64,000 bases of DNA from Straminergon stramineum (Eukaryota; Streptophyta; Bryopsida; Hypnales; Calliergonaceae): assembly GCA_963920665.1 (NCBI GenBank), contig OY987271.1, positions 19,781,350 through 19,845,349 on the forward strand, written 5' to 3'. Numbering within the stretch: the first letter of the stretch is position 1; each line of letters opens with the position of its first letter. The notes below the pieces were generated by a model that was given only the letters and a program-made list of their open reading frames with translations, was not told where the DNA came from and did not search any database. The position numbers and the translations under genes are program-made. Positions 34,501 to 46,930 of the stretch are shown here, piece after piece.

Positions 34501-37500
34501 AGTGAAAGGACATATCTCTTGAAGCAGATGTCCAGTCGACGTGTTCCACGAAAAGTTACACCGCACTATTATCTCACACGTATCCTGCCCACTCTGAAAC
34601 GAAGACATGTAATGGCCTCTCTCCGCAGCTTCCTGTTTCTTATTCCTGGATCATCGAATTATCAGTGTTCATGTGGCTACTCTTTTATCCGATCATGATT
34701 TTCATGTTTATGTCCACATTTTACGCTTCTTCTGATGACAACCCTCGCGTCTTACGTTAATTGGATGCATTGTCGTTTGCATATGTTGAGCTCGAACAAA
34801 TGCTTTTTAATCCTTCCTTTCAATACTGACAGAAATGTGATGTTGGTAACCTTTTGATTTTGTGTCAGATAATTAGGCTCACAAAATTCGACTATCGACT
34901 TGCCAACAAGTTGGACACAGATCTTCAGAAGCTCAGATGCCGCACGAACTACAAGGTATCTCCAACGATGATGACCTCATTCAGACTTCCAAAGATATAG
35001 CCTATTTTATTTGCTTCTATTTAGCTTCGAATGAACGGCACTGAGTCAGACACCGTCTTGGCATCCAGTTGCTCACATTTTCAGGCCATCTGCCTTTGTG
35101 TCTGCGCACTTGAATGATGTCCTCTTTATAATGTCCCCTTCTTCAGGCATTGCGTTTCACCGAACCTATTCGGAGTATGGGACAGGTGCTTGTAGACAGG
35201 ATGAGGGCAAAGGGCGGTCGATATATTGCATTGCATTTAAGGTTTGGACTATACTCTTTTACTTCAAAATGATCCCAAATCTGTTGTGACTTTGTAAGGT
35301 AATTATATTTCAACATTTGTTTTTTAAGCAGTGTGAGGATCACCAGTGAGTCTTTTGATGAAAATCTCTTTCTTGCATAGGCAGTTATCTGAAGTTGGTG
35401 CATATCTGGGTAGATCAGAATCTGCATAGACAATTTTACTAATCAATTATTCAGAATTATCAAGTTTGGGGCTATATCTGACCTGATAAACCTTTGCGCA
35501 GATATGAATCTGACATGCTAGCATTTTCGGGCTGCTATTATGGTGGAGGTGAGAAAGAAAAAAGGGAGTTGGGCGCCATTCGAAAGCGGTGGAAGACACT
35601 ACATGTAAGGCATTCCCACAAAAACTTAACAGATTGCTTTTGAAGTGGATCTGTCGCGACCTATTTTCACTAGTAGAAAAAAGAACCACCCCACCCCATA
35701 AAGAAAACCTAGCTGCGTTAAACTCTCCAAATTGTAACATCATTTTAAGGCAGTTCCTAATGTAAACCTTGGCAATTGTAACTCAGCTAGGTTTACTAGA
35801 ATTTCTCGGGTGGGGTGGGTGCTTGGGTGTAACTACTGTACTGAGCTTGAGCTAGCGTAGATCATTGCGTGGGTGATTCATTATTGGTATAGATTGTCTG
35901 ATTTTCAAAGTCGAGAAGAAGCATAGAACCACTACATGATCATGTAATAGGTCGATAATCTCGATTGATAATATCAATTGTCTTACAAGGCTTCAACGTG
36001 CGGCACTTAGTAATGACACCCAGTTCCAATTTTCAGCATGCACAAAAAGGCTGAGTAGGTTAAATCCCCAAGTGCCGAAGCTAAAAATAGTAAGTCCCCT
36101 TTAGAAGTCATTAGTTGCTCATTCTAACTTTCTAAAACAGATTTCTATTATTTGAAGCGTAGGATATGATTTCTTCTTTCTATTGGTACTTTTGGTATCT
36201 TCCTTGAAGCTTCTTAAATGATTTATTTCAATTCCTACAGACATGGAATCGGCATCATTTGGCCATTTGGGCACTTTATGCGATAACTAATAGGTGTCAA
36301 TGATCTACTGATCCTGGAAGTCTTGACATCCTGCTCTCTGGACGCATGAGATTGATGCTGTTTTTGTGCTCTGTTGAATTCCCAGTATCACGATCCTGAG
36401 AGAGAAAGACGCAACGGAAAGTGTCCTTTGACTCCAGAAGAAGTTGGTCTCATGCTCCGTGCACTCGGTTATGGCAATGACTCCTATTTATATGTGGCCT
36501 CTGGTAACGTTTACAATGGGGAGGCTTCGTTGGCACCGTTAAAAGCCCTTTTCCCAAATTATTATACAAAAGACACTATATCAAACGAGATGGAGCTACA
36601 ACGTTTTACGAAATTCTCATCGCAGATGGCTGCCATCGATTACATTGTCTGTTCCCAGAGTAATGTTTTTGCGACCAATAATAATGGGAACATGGCCCGA
36701 ATATTGGCTGGAGAAAGGTACATACATAACCCTCAAGCTGAATTGAACATTTCGCAATATTACAGGTTATGAATTCTTTTGCTTTGCATTCTAGATTTTT
36801 TTCCATTTCTGCATTTTGGTTCTGCAGCAGGTCTATTAGTAAAATTTGTCTCTTTCAGGAACTTTTGGACAGTATAATAAAGCGATATATTCCAAATTAT
36901 TCTTTGGAGAGTTATTCCTATGGTCACAGTGATCTTACAGGGGCGTCCGCATGATCATTGTAACCATACAGAGATCTGCCCATGAATTATTTGAAATTTC
37001 TTCTTTATGATGCTGTCTAATAATTCTAATATTGCTGAGAATTGTTCATAAGCAATGAGCGGAAGTGTCAAGTTTCCAAGTGCATGCAGGAAAGCTACTT
37101 TTGCTGCTGCAAATCTGAGATATAATCCTGGTGTGCAGACGCTTTAATGGACATAAGCGGACTATCAGACCCAATGCCAAGAAGCTGGGAAGACTTTTCC
37201 CTGCCCGGCATAATATGACATGGGAAGACTTTGCTGCGAGTGTACGACATTTTCAGGAGGGTTTCATGGGTGACCCAATGGAGGTAAGTTACCATCTTGT
37301 CATAACATTCTGGAGCAGCGTTAACGGGGCACTCTTTTCAATGTTGCTGCACTGTGACTGGTTGTAATTAAACCTGTCTGTAATAGTTGGTTCAGTACCC
37401 ATTGTTGGCTGAGTATCAGTGCTTTCATTCTTGACTCTAAGATGGAAGAATTTATTCCAAAGAAAGAAGATTGAGAGAATTGAAGCTTCTTAGATACTGA

Positions 37501-38196
37501 TTCTTCCTTGAATTAGCAGTTTGGGCCACACGGTGTTCGCGACTCCTTTCAAGAATGTTTTGGTGATTCATGGCTCCGTGGCTTTTAACCCTTAAACGTC
37601 GGCATGGACGTTTTGTGTCCGAACTCCGATGGATGACTTCACTGTTGAAAAACAGAATGCACCTATTGGTCCAATAATCGGAGCAGTTTTGCTCACTACC
37701 TTGGTCATGGGGGCTGCGTCCTTTAAGGGTTAAGGAGTACGGCTAGCATCCAGGATGAGGTTCTTTTTTAGCAGATCTGGTGGTATCTTAAAATAGCACG
37801 CTGATGTGCGTCTCAATTATCTCTCCAAATTTGTGTTGGTTGTTTACAATGCAGGTGAGGCCTGGACGGGGCGAGTTCCATGAGAACCCGGCGGCATGCA
37901 TATGTGAAAAACCAGAAGCGAAGGAGAGACTACGACTCTGGCGAGAGCAACAAGCGAAAAAACCCAAGAAAGCGCAAGCGGCCACCGAAATCAAGGGACA
38001 AGGCCCAGTCATACCTTTGGAAGATAGGTTTGACGCCGAGGAAGAGGACGATGAGGAAGGACCAATGGTGATAGAAGAGGAACAGACTAGTGATGAAATG
38101 GAAGGAAGAGACACGGAGGAGTTGCTGTTGGAGAATGAAGGCCAGGATAGTGTTGGCGAAGGTGCTGACGATGATGAAGATGGTGACAACTATTGA
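31558..38196 (+). CDS. Plant O-fucosyltransferase-like protein (GT106-type)
   Basis: Twelve exons join in frame to 606 residues: 31558-31773, 32625-32681, 33187-33277, 33822-33895, 34066-34154, 34419-34608, 34869-34955, 35147-35241, 35502-35604, 36386-36717, 37139-37283, 37855-38196. The N terminus is a short basic tail followed by a membrane segment at about residues 14-36, giving the type II topology of Golgi glycosyltransferases. Family motifs are NGYLLVAASGGLNQQRTG, ITDSIVVARLLNATMVVPQL, HLRYESDMLAFSGC, CPLTPEEVGLMLRALGYG, IYVASG-like YLYVASGNVY, and DYIVCSQSNVFATN. The C terminus after GRGEFHENPAACICE is a Lys-rich then strongly acidic tail of about 90 residues. Members of this plant family include wall-polysaccharide rhamnosyl- and related transferases, so the exact sugar and acceptor are unknown. 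Several introns hold repeats. Confidence 0.93.
31856..32345 (+). repeat. Tandem duplication with a 265-base period in intron 1
   Basis: Unit 1 starts at 31856 (TTGAATCAGTGTTGAGAGC) and unit 2 at 32121 (TTGAATCCGTTTCTGAGAGC). Similarity runs over about 220 bases. Both units keep the same open phrase of about 57 codons with words such as YIHN, FRNQ, HRLFLS and ILSSRYVYEGG, although unit 1 has a one-base shift near its start. The segment may be an old exon or a captured gene fragment. It is not part of the O-fucosyltransferase reading frame. Confidence 0.75.
32833..32979 (+). repeat. Dispersed repeat, copy 2 (first copy at 2724-2866)
   Basis: This is the second copy of the repeat in the kelch gene 3' region, in the same orientation, located in intron 2 of the O-fucosyltransferase-like gene. 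Differences are scattered substitutions and short gaps. Confidence 0.6.
33314..33547 (+). mobile_element. Complete TTAA-flanked MITE, family A reference copy
   Basis: The 234-base element starts CCCCTAAAGGACCAAGAA and ends TTCTTGGTCCTTGGGGG, an inverted repeat of about 17 bases with one mismatch. TTAA stands directly outside both ends (33310-33313 and 33548-33551). A TTAA duplication with ends starting CCC is the signature of piggyBac-type insertion. There is no coding capacity, so the element would need a transposase supplied elsewhere. It lies in intron 3 of the O-fucosyltransferase-like gene. Confidence 0.8.
35685..35820 (+). repeat. Foldback element with ACC(A/C)ACCCCACCC ends
   Basis: The left end ACCACCCCACCCCATAAAG and the right end TCTCGGGTGGGGTGGGT are inverted repeats. 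They continue inward as AACCTAGCTG and CAGCTAGGTT, giving arms of about 35 bases around an interior of about 65. A related fragment lies near 25870. The element sits in intron 9 of the O-fucosyltransferase-like gene. Confidence 0.65.
36095..36215 (-). repeat. Intronic dispersed repeat F, copy 3
   Basis: On the minus strand it reads GGAAGATACCAAAAGTACC, then AAGAAATCATATCCTACG and TTTTAGAAAGTTAGAAT, matching copies 1 and 2. Just beside it, CGGCACTTAGTAATG (about 36001) and AAGTGCCGAAGC (about 36071) form an inverted pair that may mark an element end. Confidence 0.5.
37589..37729 (+). mobile_element. Short TTAA-flanked MITE, second family
   Basis: The 141-base element starts CCCTTAAACGTCGGC and ends GCGTCCTTTAAGGG. 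TTAA stands outside both ends (37585-37588 and 37730-37733). The interior differs from family A, but the ends and the target site follow the same rule. It lies in intron 11 of the O-fucosyltransferase-like gene. Confidence 0.7.
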
Positions 38197-39190
38197 TACT
38201 CATCAGGGGTTGTCAAACCTCGCATTTCCTGCTCCGCAGTTGACAGGTTCATTACCAAACTCGGCAGAACATGATTCTCTTTTCCTCAAAGTAATAGCCC
38301 TCTCATAGAATTTTGGAAAGTGGTCCTGAAATCACCTTCTTCTGCCGGCCAGCTTTGACTCTCTATTCAAGACGACACATTCCAAGAGGTGCTAAATCCT
38401 GTACTCAATTGGTACGCATCCAATGGTCTGGAAGCCACAGGTTGCTGTAAGCTGCTAGGAATGGTACCCTTCAGCTGGCAGTGGAATTTGGGGACTCTCT
38501 TTTGGGCCACAGTATTCACACAAAGCTTTTGTGTGCTCCTGCCCTAACTCGTAGCCCAAGACGTGAAAAATCCAGCATGCTTAGTAGAGGGCTTTTATCT
38601 CGGTTCCTGTAATTGCATTTCCATGGCGACAGATCTGGCGGGCAAGACTCTTCCAAAACCTGCTGCAGATCAATGCAAGATGAATCTTTTGTCACTCGTA
38701 TGTTGACCTGGACGTTAGCAAGCAAGACCATGATTGCCGAAGTGCAAGGTAGAGTTAAGGAAGAACTCCCCTGATTTAAAGGTTCGTGAAGTCACGGTAT
38801 GAATGAATGTCCGTGATGGTAACTTATACCTTGGAGCAACCTTTGCTTCTTTCTTGGTGTTTCTGCGGACAAGCAATGATTGTTTACATCAGATATAAGG
38901 CAGTTCTGGATTGATTCCCTGTGAAAAATAGTCCACAGGTGCTGGAAATCATGTAACATAAGAATTTTCCTTTTCTAATCTCATCTTGTAGAGTTCTTCA
39001 CACTGTAGCAGATGGTTAGATTTTGACAACCAGGTCTTGAGACCACATTGTTTGTAATCATGTTGAAATTATCAAATTGTACTATGATCACCTTCTATAA
39101 GTAAGCATACTCTCTATTTGGCAGCTCAAAACTTATACAAATTGTTGCTACTGACTCGAAAATCCATCAAATGAAGAACCATAAAGTGTA

Positions 39191-39398
39191 TTGGAAAGTT
39201 CATATGGTCTATTTCCAAGATTTGAAGCATTTGTGCATTGAAGTATTTGAGGTAATGTAAGTATTTGACTTTTTATTGCTCAAACATCTATGAAATCAAG
39301 AATGTGACAATGTATGGGAATGATCATATTGTCTATCTTCAAGATATGAAGCATTTGCACATTGAAGAAGTTGAATTAATGTAGGAATTTTGTTTTTT
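39191..39398 (+). repeat. Two-copy direct repeat, 120-base period
   Basis: Units at 39191-39278 and 39311-39398 share CATAT(G/T)GTCTAT, TCCAAGATTTGAAGCATTTG and GCACATTGAAG/GTGCATTGAAG. Differences are scattered. Confidence 0.6.
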
Positions 39399-39475
39399 AT
39401 GGATGATGGCTACCATCTAGTACCGTGCTAATTATCACACTCATTCAAGAAGGCATGGTTGAAAATGAGAACTTC

Positions 39476-39556
39476 AAGCATGTTCACATTTATGTGTTCT
39501 TTGCATCAATCCAATAGGATTTTTTTTAACAAGCATGTTCACATTTATGTGTTCTT
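39476..39556 (+). repeat. Perfect short direct repeat, 56-base period
   Basis: The 25-base word beginning AAGCATGTTCACATTTATG occurs at about 39476 and again at about 39532 without mismatch, so this duplication is recent relative to the surrounding repeats. Confidence 0.7.
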
Positions 39557-41860
39557 CTAGGGTTACCTAGGGAAGAATTTGAGAGTTTGTTGAAAAAATC
39601 TATTAGAAGCTTGAACTATATCAATTGCAATCCACCTTTTATTGCTTCAAAAGTTTTGAACACATTTTACATATTTGGATTTGATTGTAGATTTGTGATT
39701 TCTTGGCAATAAAAATGAAGATGTTGCATGTGTCAATATTTGAAGATTGAATTTGCCTCCTTGTTTAATTTACATGCAATTCCATGAGCAAATAGGGATT
39801 GATCTATAATAATTGACAAAATTCCAAGGCATAAATAGAAAACACTTTCAATCCTTGATGAAGGGCCTTAATTTTGGAGTCCTTTTTTTATTTATTCACT
39901 TTTTAAATCAAAGCACCAAATTTCATCATAAGGTTTTTGAAAATATTTGAAAGCAAAGATCTTTTTTCAAGTACGGGTGCAAATTGTCCCAATTTTGTAC
40001 CCAAAAAAAGTGCCTATAAGCCTATATTTTGAGGCTCACTAGAAAAACGAAGAACTTGTGTAAAGAGAAACAATCTTTATTAGTTGTTGAAATCCCCAAA
40101 CTATGACCTATCTCCATTGAACTTCTTTGCCAAATTTTATTTTGGCTCTTTTTGGCTCCTTTGTAGTAGTTGGATGAAGAATCACATGTGCTTGTGGTTG
40201 TATTTAAATTTGGTCCCTTAGTTGAGTCTAAAATTACTCCACGATATGAAGCCCGTGACAAAATTGTGGTTATCTACAAATTTTCAATAATTGAATTGGA
40301 ATTAGAGTTTCATCAAAATTTTATAGAAAAATCAAAAAGAAAAATCACATGTTCAATACAAAAATTATAGTAAGCAAGAAACAAGGTACATAATTAGATT
40401 GATAATATTCCATTTAACAACTGAACAAAGACTAGACAAGACAATTTAATCTCAAAAAACATAATTAGTATTGAGGAGACCTTAGAAATCCACAACCTTG
40501 TTTTGTTAAGATTGTCTTTAGGAAAGGGCCATGAAGACGTATTAGAGACTTAGAGGAAACTACTTAGTACCATGTCTTCTAGGTATTTATGACATTTTGC
40601 CAATTAATGAAAATATATTTTTTTACCCTAAAAAAGTTCCAACATTGAAATCTAAAATCTTGATGATTTGCAAATGGAATACAATAAACAAAAGTATGAA
40701 AAGCAAAAGACCAAGATGCAACAACATGATATATTACTATAGAAAATTACAATGATGGGGGAAGATGTTTGATTTATTTAACCAATTATAACAATATTAC
40801 CAGTTTACCACTACACTCTTTTTATTGGAGATTGTGAATTTTTATAATGGTATAAATTAGAATATGTATAAAAAATTGATTTACTTTCCTAAAATTAATA
40901 ATGAAAAATATTTATAACAAACAATGCAATGCATTTGAAATTGAAAATTTGGAAAATATAGAAATTGAAATGAAATTTTATGATGTTCCAAAGTAATTTT
41001 GGAAGATATAATTTAAAACAAAAGTAGGCATATATTTTTATAATCATGGAGGTATTGATTATTTATATTGAATATTTTGAAAGTTGACATATTCACAAAG
41101 ATGACCTTGAATTTTGAATTGTATTACATGGTGTTAGATTTAAATCTAAAATAAATTTGCACATGCTGCTGAAAACTTTACATATTTTTAATGTATACTA
41201 AAACTAGAAGTTCTTCTAGCATCTCCATCTTACAATGTTTGAAAAGTAAATAATGGAAGTATAATGCCTAACTTGATACATGACTACAATGAATGGTTGA
41301 AGAAAGACATTCTTATTATTTTATGTACATGTAGTCAAAATATGTATTCATAATTACATAATTTATGTTACGTGAAACAAGAGACAAGACTATAGAAGAT
41401 TATAGCAATACAAGTGGACAAAGGGTGTTGTCTTCAAATTTGTAATCATCTTTTAATTAATAATTATATTAATGTTACATCATTATGTATTGATGTTCAT
41501 TCATTAAGAATAATTTCAATCAATCATATAGTTAATATTTAAAGAATCCACTGGTACTGACAAATATTTTATCAAAATAATTAATCCATTATAAAACCAC
41601 TAGGTTCATAATATATATGAACCACAAAATGCATAAAATCTTTGATTTAAATAAAAAATCAACTAAGAAAAACTTGTAAAATGTTCATTTTTTTAATACT
41701 AGTAGAAGAAAAATATTGAATTATTCAAAAATATCCAAATACTTTTGAATATCCTATATTTTTATTTATGCATACTTATATTATATGATTGATTAAAATG
41801 AAGATTATCATTGGAAACATTGAATAACTCATGTCTATGTATTGTATTAAAAATAGAGGT

Positions 41861-44021
41861 ATGAACTATCCGATAAAAACTACAAATCCAAATTCAAGAC
41901 CATCATCTACAATAAGTTTTGCAACTATGAATGATGATGAAGAAAATGATGATGGTGCAAATGATGATGATGATATATCGGTATCTATCTATGATAATTT
42001 TTAACCTAAAAATATGAAGAAAGTTGTTGTAAATGTGTAATGTGTAAAAGTTTAAAAGTTAGTGAATTTTGAGTTTAGATACTATGAATTTCAAAATTAC
42101 ATGTTATAAGACATGAAAGTTTTTATGTTATTGGAGTTATCAAAATTATAGTGACTTCAAAATTGAATCAAATAATAATTTATGTTGAATTTGCATTTCA
42201 CAAATGAGGATGAATGACCTTTCTTTCATTTCTTAACATAAAATGAAAAAAAAATTGGGATTTGCACTAGGGTTATGAATGTGAAAAAAGTTGTATTTAA
42301 AATATCAAAAATTTTGCTTGATATAAATATTTCAAAATAAATTTTTAGATATTTGATATCATAAAAAATAATTTAAATAATAGTAAAATATCATACATTT
42401 CAATTTATATATTACATTAAAAATATACAATACTTATAATAATAGTAATAAAATAAATGAAAATCAAAATGAATAATTTTACAGTCCATTTTAGAGGATA
42501 CATTGAGTCCTAAATCTATTAATAGCAACCATCTTGATATTCAAGACCTTCATATAGCCAAAGAACTTGCTAGGCAAGAAAGATCAGGTTTTTATTAAAT
42601 AAAATAATATAGATGATGTCATTTCTATATATCCTTCATATACTAAAATTTTTTTAATTATGGAATATAAAAAATAAAAAATAAAAAATAAAAATTCATT
42701 CATAAATATTAATATAATTATTAATTTTTTAAGCCACTCATTGATGATTGGATGAAAATTAAATGTAGAAAACCTTTCTTATTTTTAGGCACACCTATTT
42801 CAAATTGTAAATCATTAAAATTCAATATGGAGTCTAATTGGATTAGAAGACCTCCTTCATTACTCAATAATCCTGGAGTAATGATATTCTATATTTTGTA
42901 CAATTACTTGAGTACTATAAAAATATTGATGATTTTATTATATTATATGTAATAAAAAATGATGTCATCTTGTATTTTAAATTTATATATAAATTTCCAA
43001 AAACTTATATTATTCTCAAAATAACATGTTTCTTCATTGATTTTAGTTTTTGAAATGTTGGACAGCACGAAGCTTTGAAGTCCTTGACAAGAAACATGTA
43101 AAAATTTCATAGTTTATTTCTGAAGTACAATTTTTAAATGATACACATTAGCTACAAATCAATATACACAATTCAATAATTATTAGACTGTCAATGTTTC
43201 TAAAATCACTAAACATCTCCCTATTTTTCGCTTTGAAATATATATCAACTTGGGATGAAAATTTGCATTATATATGAGTTGTATAATAATTTGTGTAACA
43301 TTCTTTATTTCTTACTAAATTTTATATTTATAACTCTTTCAATTTTTTATTTTACAGAGATACAAATTCATTTAAAAGCTCAAATTCCCTTGAAGACATG
43401 GATGAATTTCCGTGTGGTTTTAGTAATGAAAATTTTGACAAAGATATTTTGTCCCCAACTATGAGTGAAAAACACAAAACCTCTTATGATGATATAACAT
43501 CCTCACTAAAAATTCCATTAAGTTCTTTTGAATTAGCCAAAGAAGAAATTTTTGTAATTTAATTGTAACCTCATGATATTGGAAGACTATATAATAAATC
43601 TATAATAATGATGATCTCATATTATATAATACATTGGCTACTTGTAAATACACATTGAATTCAATAAATTAAATATTATATTTGAAAATTTTAATAGTAT
43701 TGTATTCCTTTGGTACCTTATATATAATATTTTCCTAATAAAAATCAATTATTGGCTTAGATTGAGAAAGAATTGAAAAACCTATATGCTTACATTAGAC
43801 AATTCAAACCTCGAGATATAAACATTAGAACAAATTTGAAACCATTTTATCCGGATTATATTCAAGCATTAGGTAGTGTTGATGAATTTATAAAAGTTTC
43901 CCGACCTGATGGCCAATTTAATAATTTGGGTTTGAAGGTACAATATAATCAATGATCTTCTACACTTTTTTCATCATTTACTAACAAGGATTATGAAAAC
44001 AATGTTTCAAATATTTAATTC

Positions 44022-44077
<56 letters not shown>

Positions 44078-46930
44078 GATATTTCTATGATAGTACATCA
44101 ATAATAATATTTAAAATTTTGAAGTTTGACACAAAAATCATGTTTAATTAAAAAAACATATTACTAAAAAAAATTGCAAGATAACTCTTTATGAAGAATC
44201 CAATAAAAAATGTTTGAAAACTATTTGTAAAAAGTTAACCATTTCACACTTAAAGATCAAAAACATCTAAAACTAAGATAATAGAAGATAGAATGCTTCT
44301 TAATGACTTGGGGTTGTTTCATTTGTTAATCTAAAACTCTATTTATTGATATGCTTCACATCTCAATATTTAATGATAAGATTTTTTTAAAATATTTTCA
44401 ACTTTTTTCCAAGAAATTTTTTAATTTTAGTGAATGTTGACTAGTCAATGACTAGTCAATGTTTTACATTTAAATTTCTATACAAAAATCTTATGTTAGT
44501 GTCAAAAAATTTTAGTACTAGTTTCAAGATTTCTTCTATAAAAAAACAAGTGTTTATAAAAAACTCATTACAACGATTGAACAATTCTTTAACTGTAATA
44601 TTTAAATTTGGATATGGGATTCACAAATGAATAATTATCATCTGTAGTGGCTCTCAAATGTTTTATACAATTACCAAAAATGACATAGATAATTGAGGAA
44701 TTTTTTATTAAAATTTTTTTTTGTCATGTTGTAGTAAGAGTAACAAACGTGCATAAAATAAATTTTTAATATAATTTCTTATTTTTTCATCATTTAATCA
44801 AATTATCAATAAATTTTTCTTATAAGAATCCTTCTTAGAATCTTCTTCTAAGAATTTTATGAAATTGAAAGTTTTCTTGAGTGAAATATTATTAACTAAA
44901 ATATGACTTCAAATTTTTATTCTTTACATAATTCATTCCAAAAATCTCCAAAACTTGTGGAAATTTTGAAAAATACATGAAATATGACTTTCATTATTTT
45001 TGAAGATTTTTGGAGTGAATTATGAAAAATATAAAAATTTGGAGTCATATTTTGTGTAATTAATATTTTCTTTATTCAATAAAATTTTAAAATTCTTGAA
45101 TTTCTAGAAAATTCCAAAAACAATTTTCATCCTACACACTTAGGAACATTGAGTAAACTTTACTTGCAATAAAAGTTTTTTTTAATAATAAATTTTATGT
45201 TATAAAAAATCAAAAGTTATTTTGAAAATTTTGAAAAATCATTTTATACAAATTTATTACTTGTACTTCAACATGTCCATGATTTGTTGACAATTTTTCA
45301 AAGTTATAGCAATTTTTGAAGTGTGTAAATACTTTTGAGAGCCATTATAGGGGTTTGAATTTGGAAAGAATCACTTTGAGTACAAAGCTTGAAAGTAGAC
45401 CATGTTATTTTGCTAAAATTTAAGATAATACATATTTCAATTAAAAAATTATTATTCATTTACATCAAAAAATTGAAAAAGATATACTGGAGTAAAATAA
45501 AGTTTTTCAAAATTATTTTATAATATTTATATTTATGATGAGTACAATTTGATAAAGAATATTTTTATTAATTTTTCAATTATTATCTAGAAGATATAGC
45601 TCATAGATGATAGAATTTTATTTGTATGATTATTCCAAGGTAAATATAATTTATAGATATAACCTAGGTCTTAGATGAAGATGGAACAAAACAAAGTGAT
45701 CCGACCATTTTGACATTGCAAATCTATTCAACATCCATACAATCAAATTTTCAACCACTTAAGGTGATTGTAATATACATTTGTAAGTTTTGACAATTTC
45801 AAAAATATATGATAAACATTACTAGTGTAGATTACAAGGTTTTTTCTATAATTACTATTATATTATTGTATTGAATATGCCTAAATATGTTTAAAACTTT
45901 TACAATTTTCAAATACTTCCAAAGATTTTTCAAACTATTTTCATAAGATTGATTTCAAAATTCTCAAGAATTTTATAAAATTATATAAGAAAAATTCAAT
46001 ATACCATGGTTAAAATATGAAAATAATAATGTATTTATTTATTCCTTCGTCACCAATTATTAGTTATCAAGTTGCCTTATTGTGCATTTTTTTCTTGCTT
46101 AGGTTGCATCAATTGAAAATGTTGAAAAAAATCCATGGAAATTAGATTCATGGATTAATAGCATAAAAGATTTACATCGTTCAAAACCACCACCTTCGGT
46201 TTTATTTTCAAAGTCTATGCCTGATGTTGACAAATTAAAACAGGTTTTTAATATAATACATACAACATTGTAGGGCATTGTAATTTGAATAAATAATGAA
46301 TATTTTAGGAATATATTTTATTAGATATTGATATTATGTAAGATTGTTTGTTTGTATCATATAATATATATAAATACTTTCAAAATACAACCAAACAACT
46401 AGATGCTAAAAGAAAAGAAAACTTGTGCCAATCAAATCATGTCAAAGGCTTAAAATTAAAGTTTGGATTTTTTAATAATATATAAACATATGAAAATATG
46501 CGATCATATTCAATTTTCTATATAAGAATGTTTATTTGTAGATTTGGCCTATTCAACTTGAGAAAATTTTGAATGAAATTGAGCTTCCTTTTGCAAAATT
46601 AGAAGTCGATTTGTCTACATTTATTGATATCTATTGTTCAATATTTGACATACCAATGTAAGTAGTTATTTTCGTAAGGGCAAATTGTTTGAGTATATCA
46701 TTTCATTTTTATGACATTAAAGAACAATGATTTACTTATATTATTGTCATATTCTAGTCTTTTAGAACTTGATAGATCACATTCATTATAATCTAAAATC
46801 TTAACATTAAAAATTATAATACAGGTATGAAAACAAAGTTGAAGCATTGCATGTTTTATTCACATTGTATTTAGATTTAAAGAATCAAATTCATCAAACT
46901 CCATTATCAACATTTTGGCTCAACTCATAG
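41861..46930 (+). CDS. IFT46: Intraflagellar transport protein 46 (IFT-B complex)
   Basis: IFT46 is a subunit of the IFT-B train that carries cargo, notably outer dynein arms in Chlamydomonas, into flagella. Eight short exons in AT-rich DNA join in frame to 350 residues: 41861-41980, 42485-42587, 43360-43553, 43761-43937, 45668-45763, 46103-46243, 46542-46657, 46825-46930. The core is clear: KELKNLYAYIRQFKP, LKPFYPDYIQALGSVDEFIK, RPDGQFNNLGL, VLDEDGTKQSDPTILTL, ENVEKNPWKLDSWINSIKDL, HRSKPPPSV, MPDVDKL, and ENKVEALHVLFTLYLDLKN, all in the family's order and spacing. The first exon gives the Asp/Glu-rich N terminus expected. Exons 1-3 are less certain: exon 3 may start at 43358 or 43360, and 42789-42880 and 43047-43097 look exon-like too. 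Exons 4-8 are secure. The stop follows the core soon, as in other family members. Confidence 0.9.
44025..44075. repeat. (AT)n microsatellite
   Basis: About 25 uninterrupted AT units lie in intron 4 of IFT46. The tract is self-complementary and likely length-variable. Confidence 0.95.

Larger units (their letters stand above)
38197..41860. other. 3' region of the O-fucosyltransferase-like gene and AT-rich intergenic DNA
   Basis: The first 700-800 bases have moderate G+C and are probably the 3' untranslated region. After about 39000 the sequence is AT-rich with local direct repeats (39191-39398 and 39476-39556). No further gene is visible before the first IFT46 exon candidate; promoter elements of IFT46 could not be singled out. 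Confidence 0.5.
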
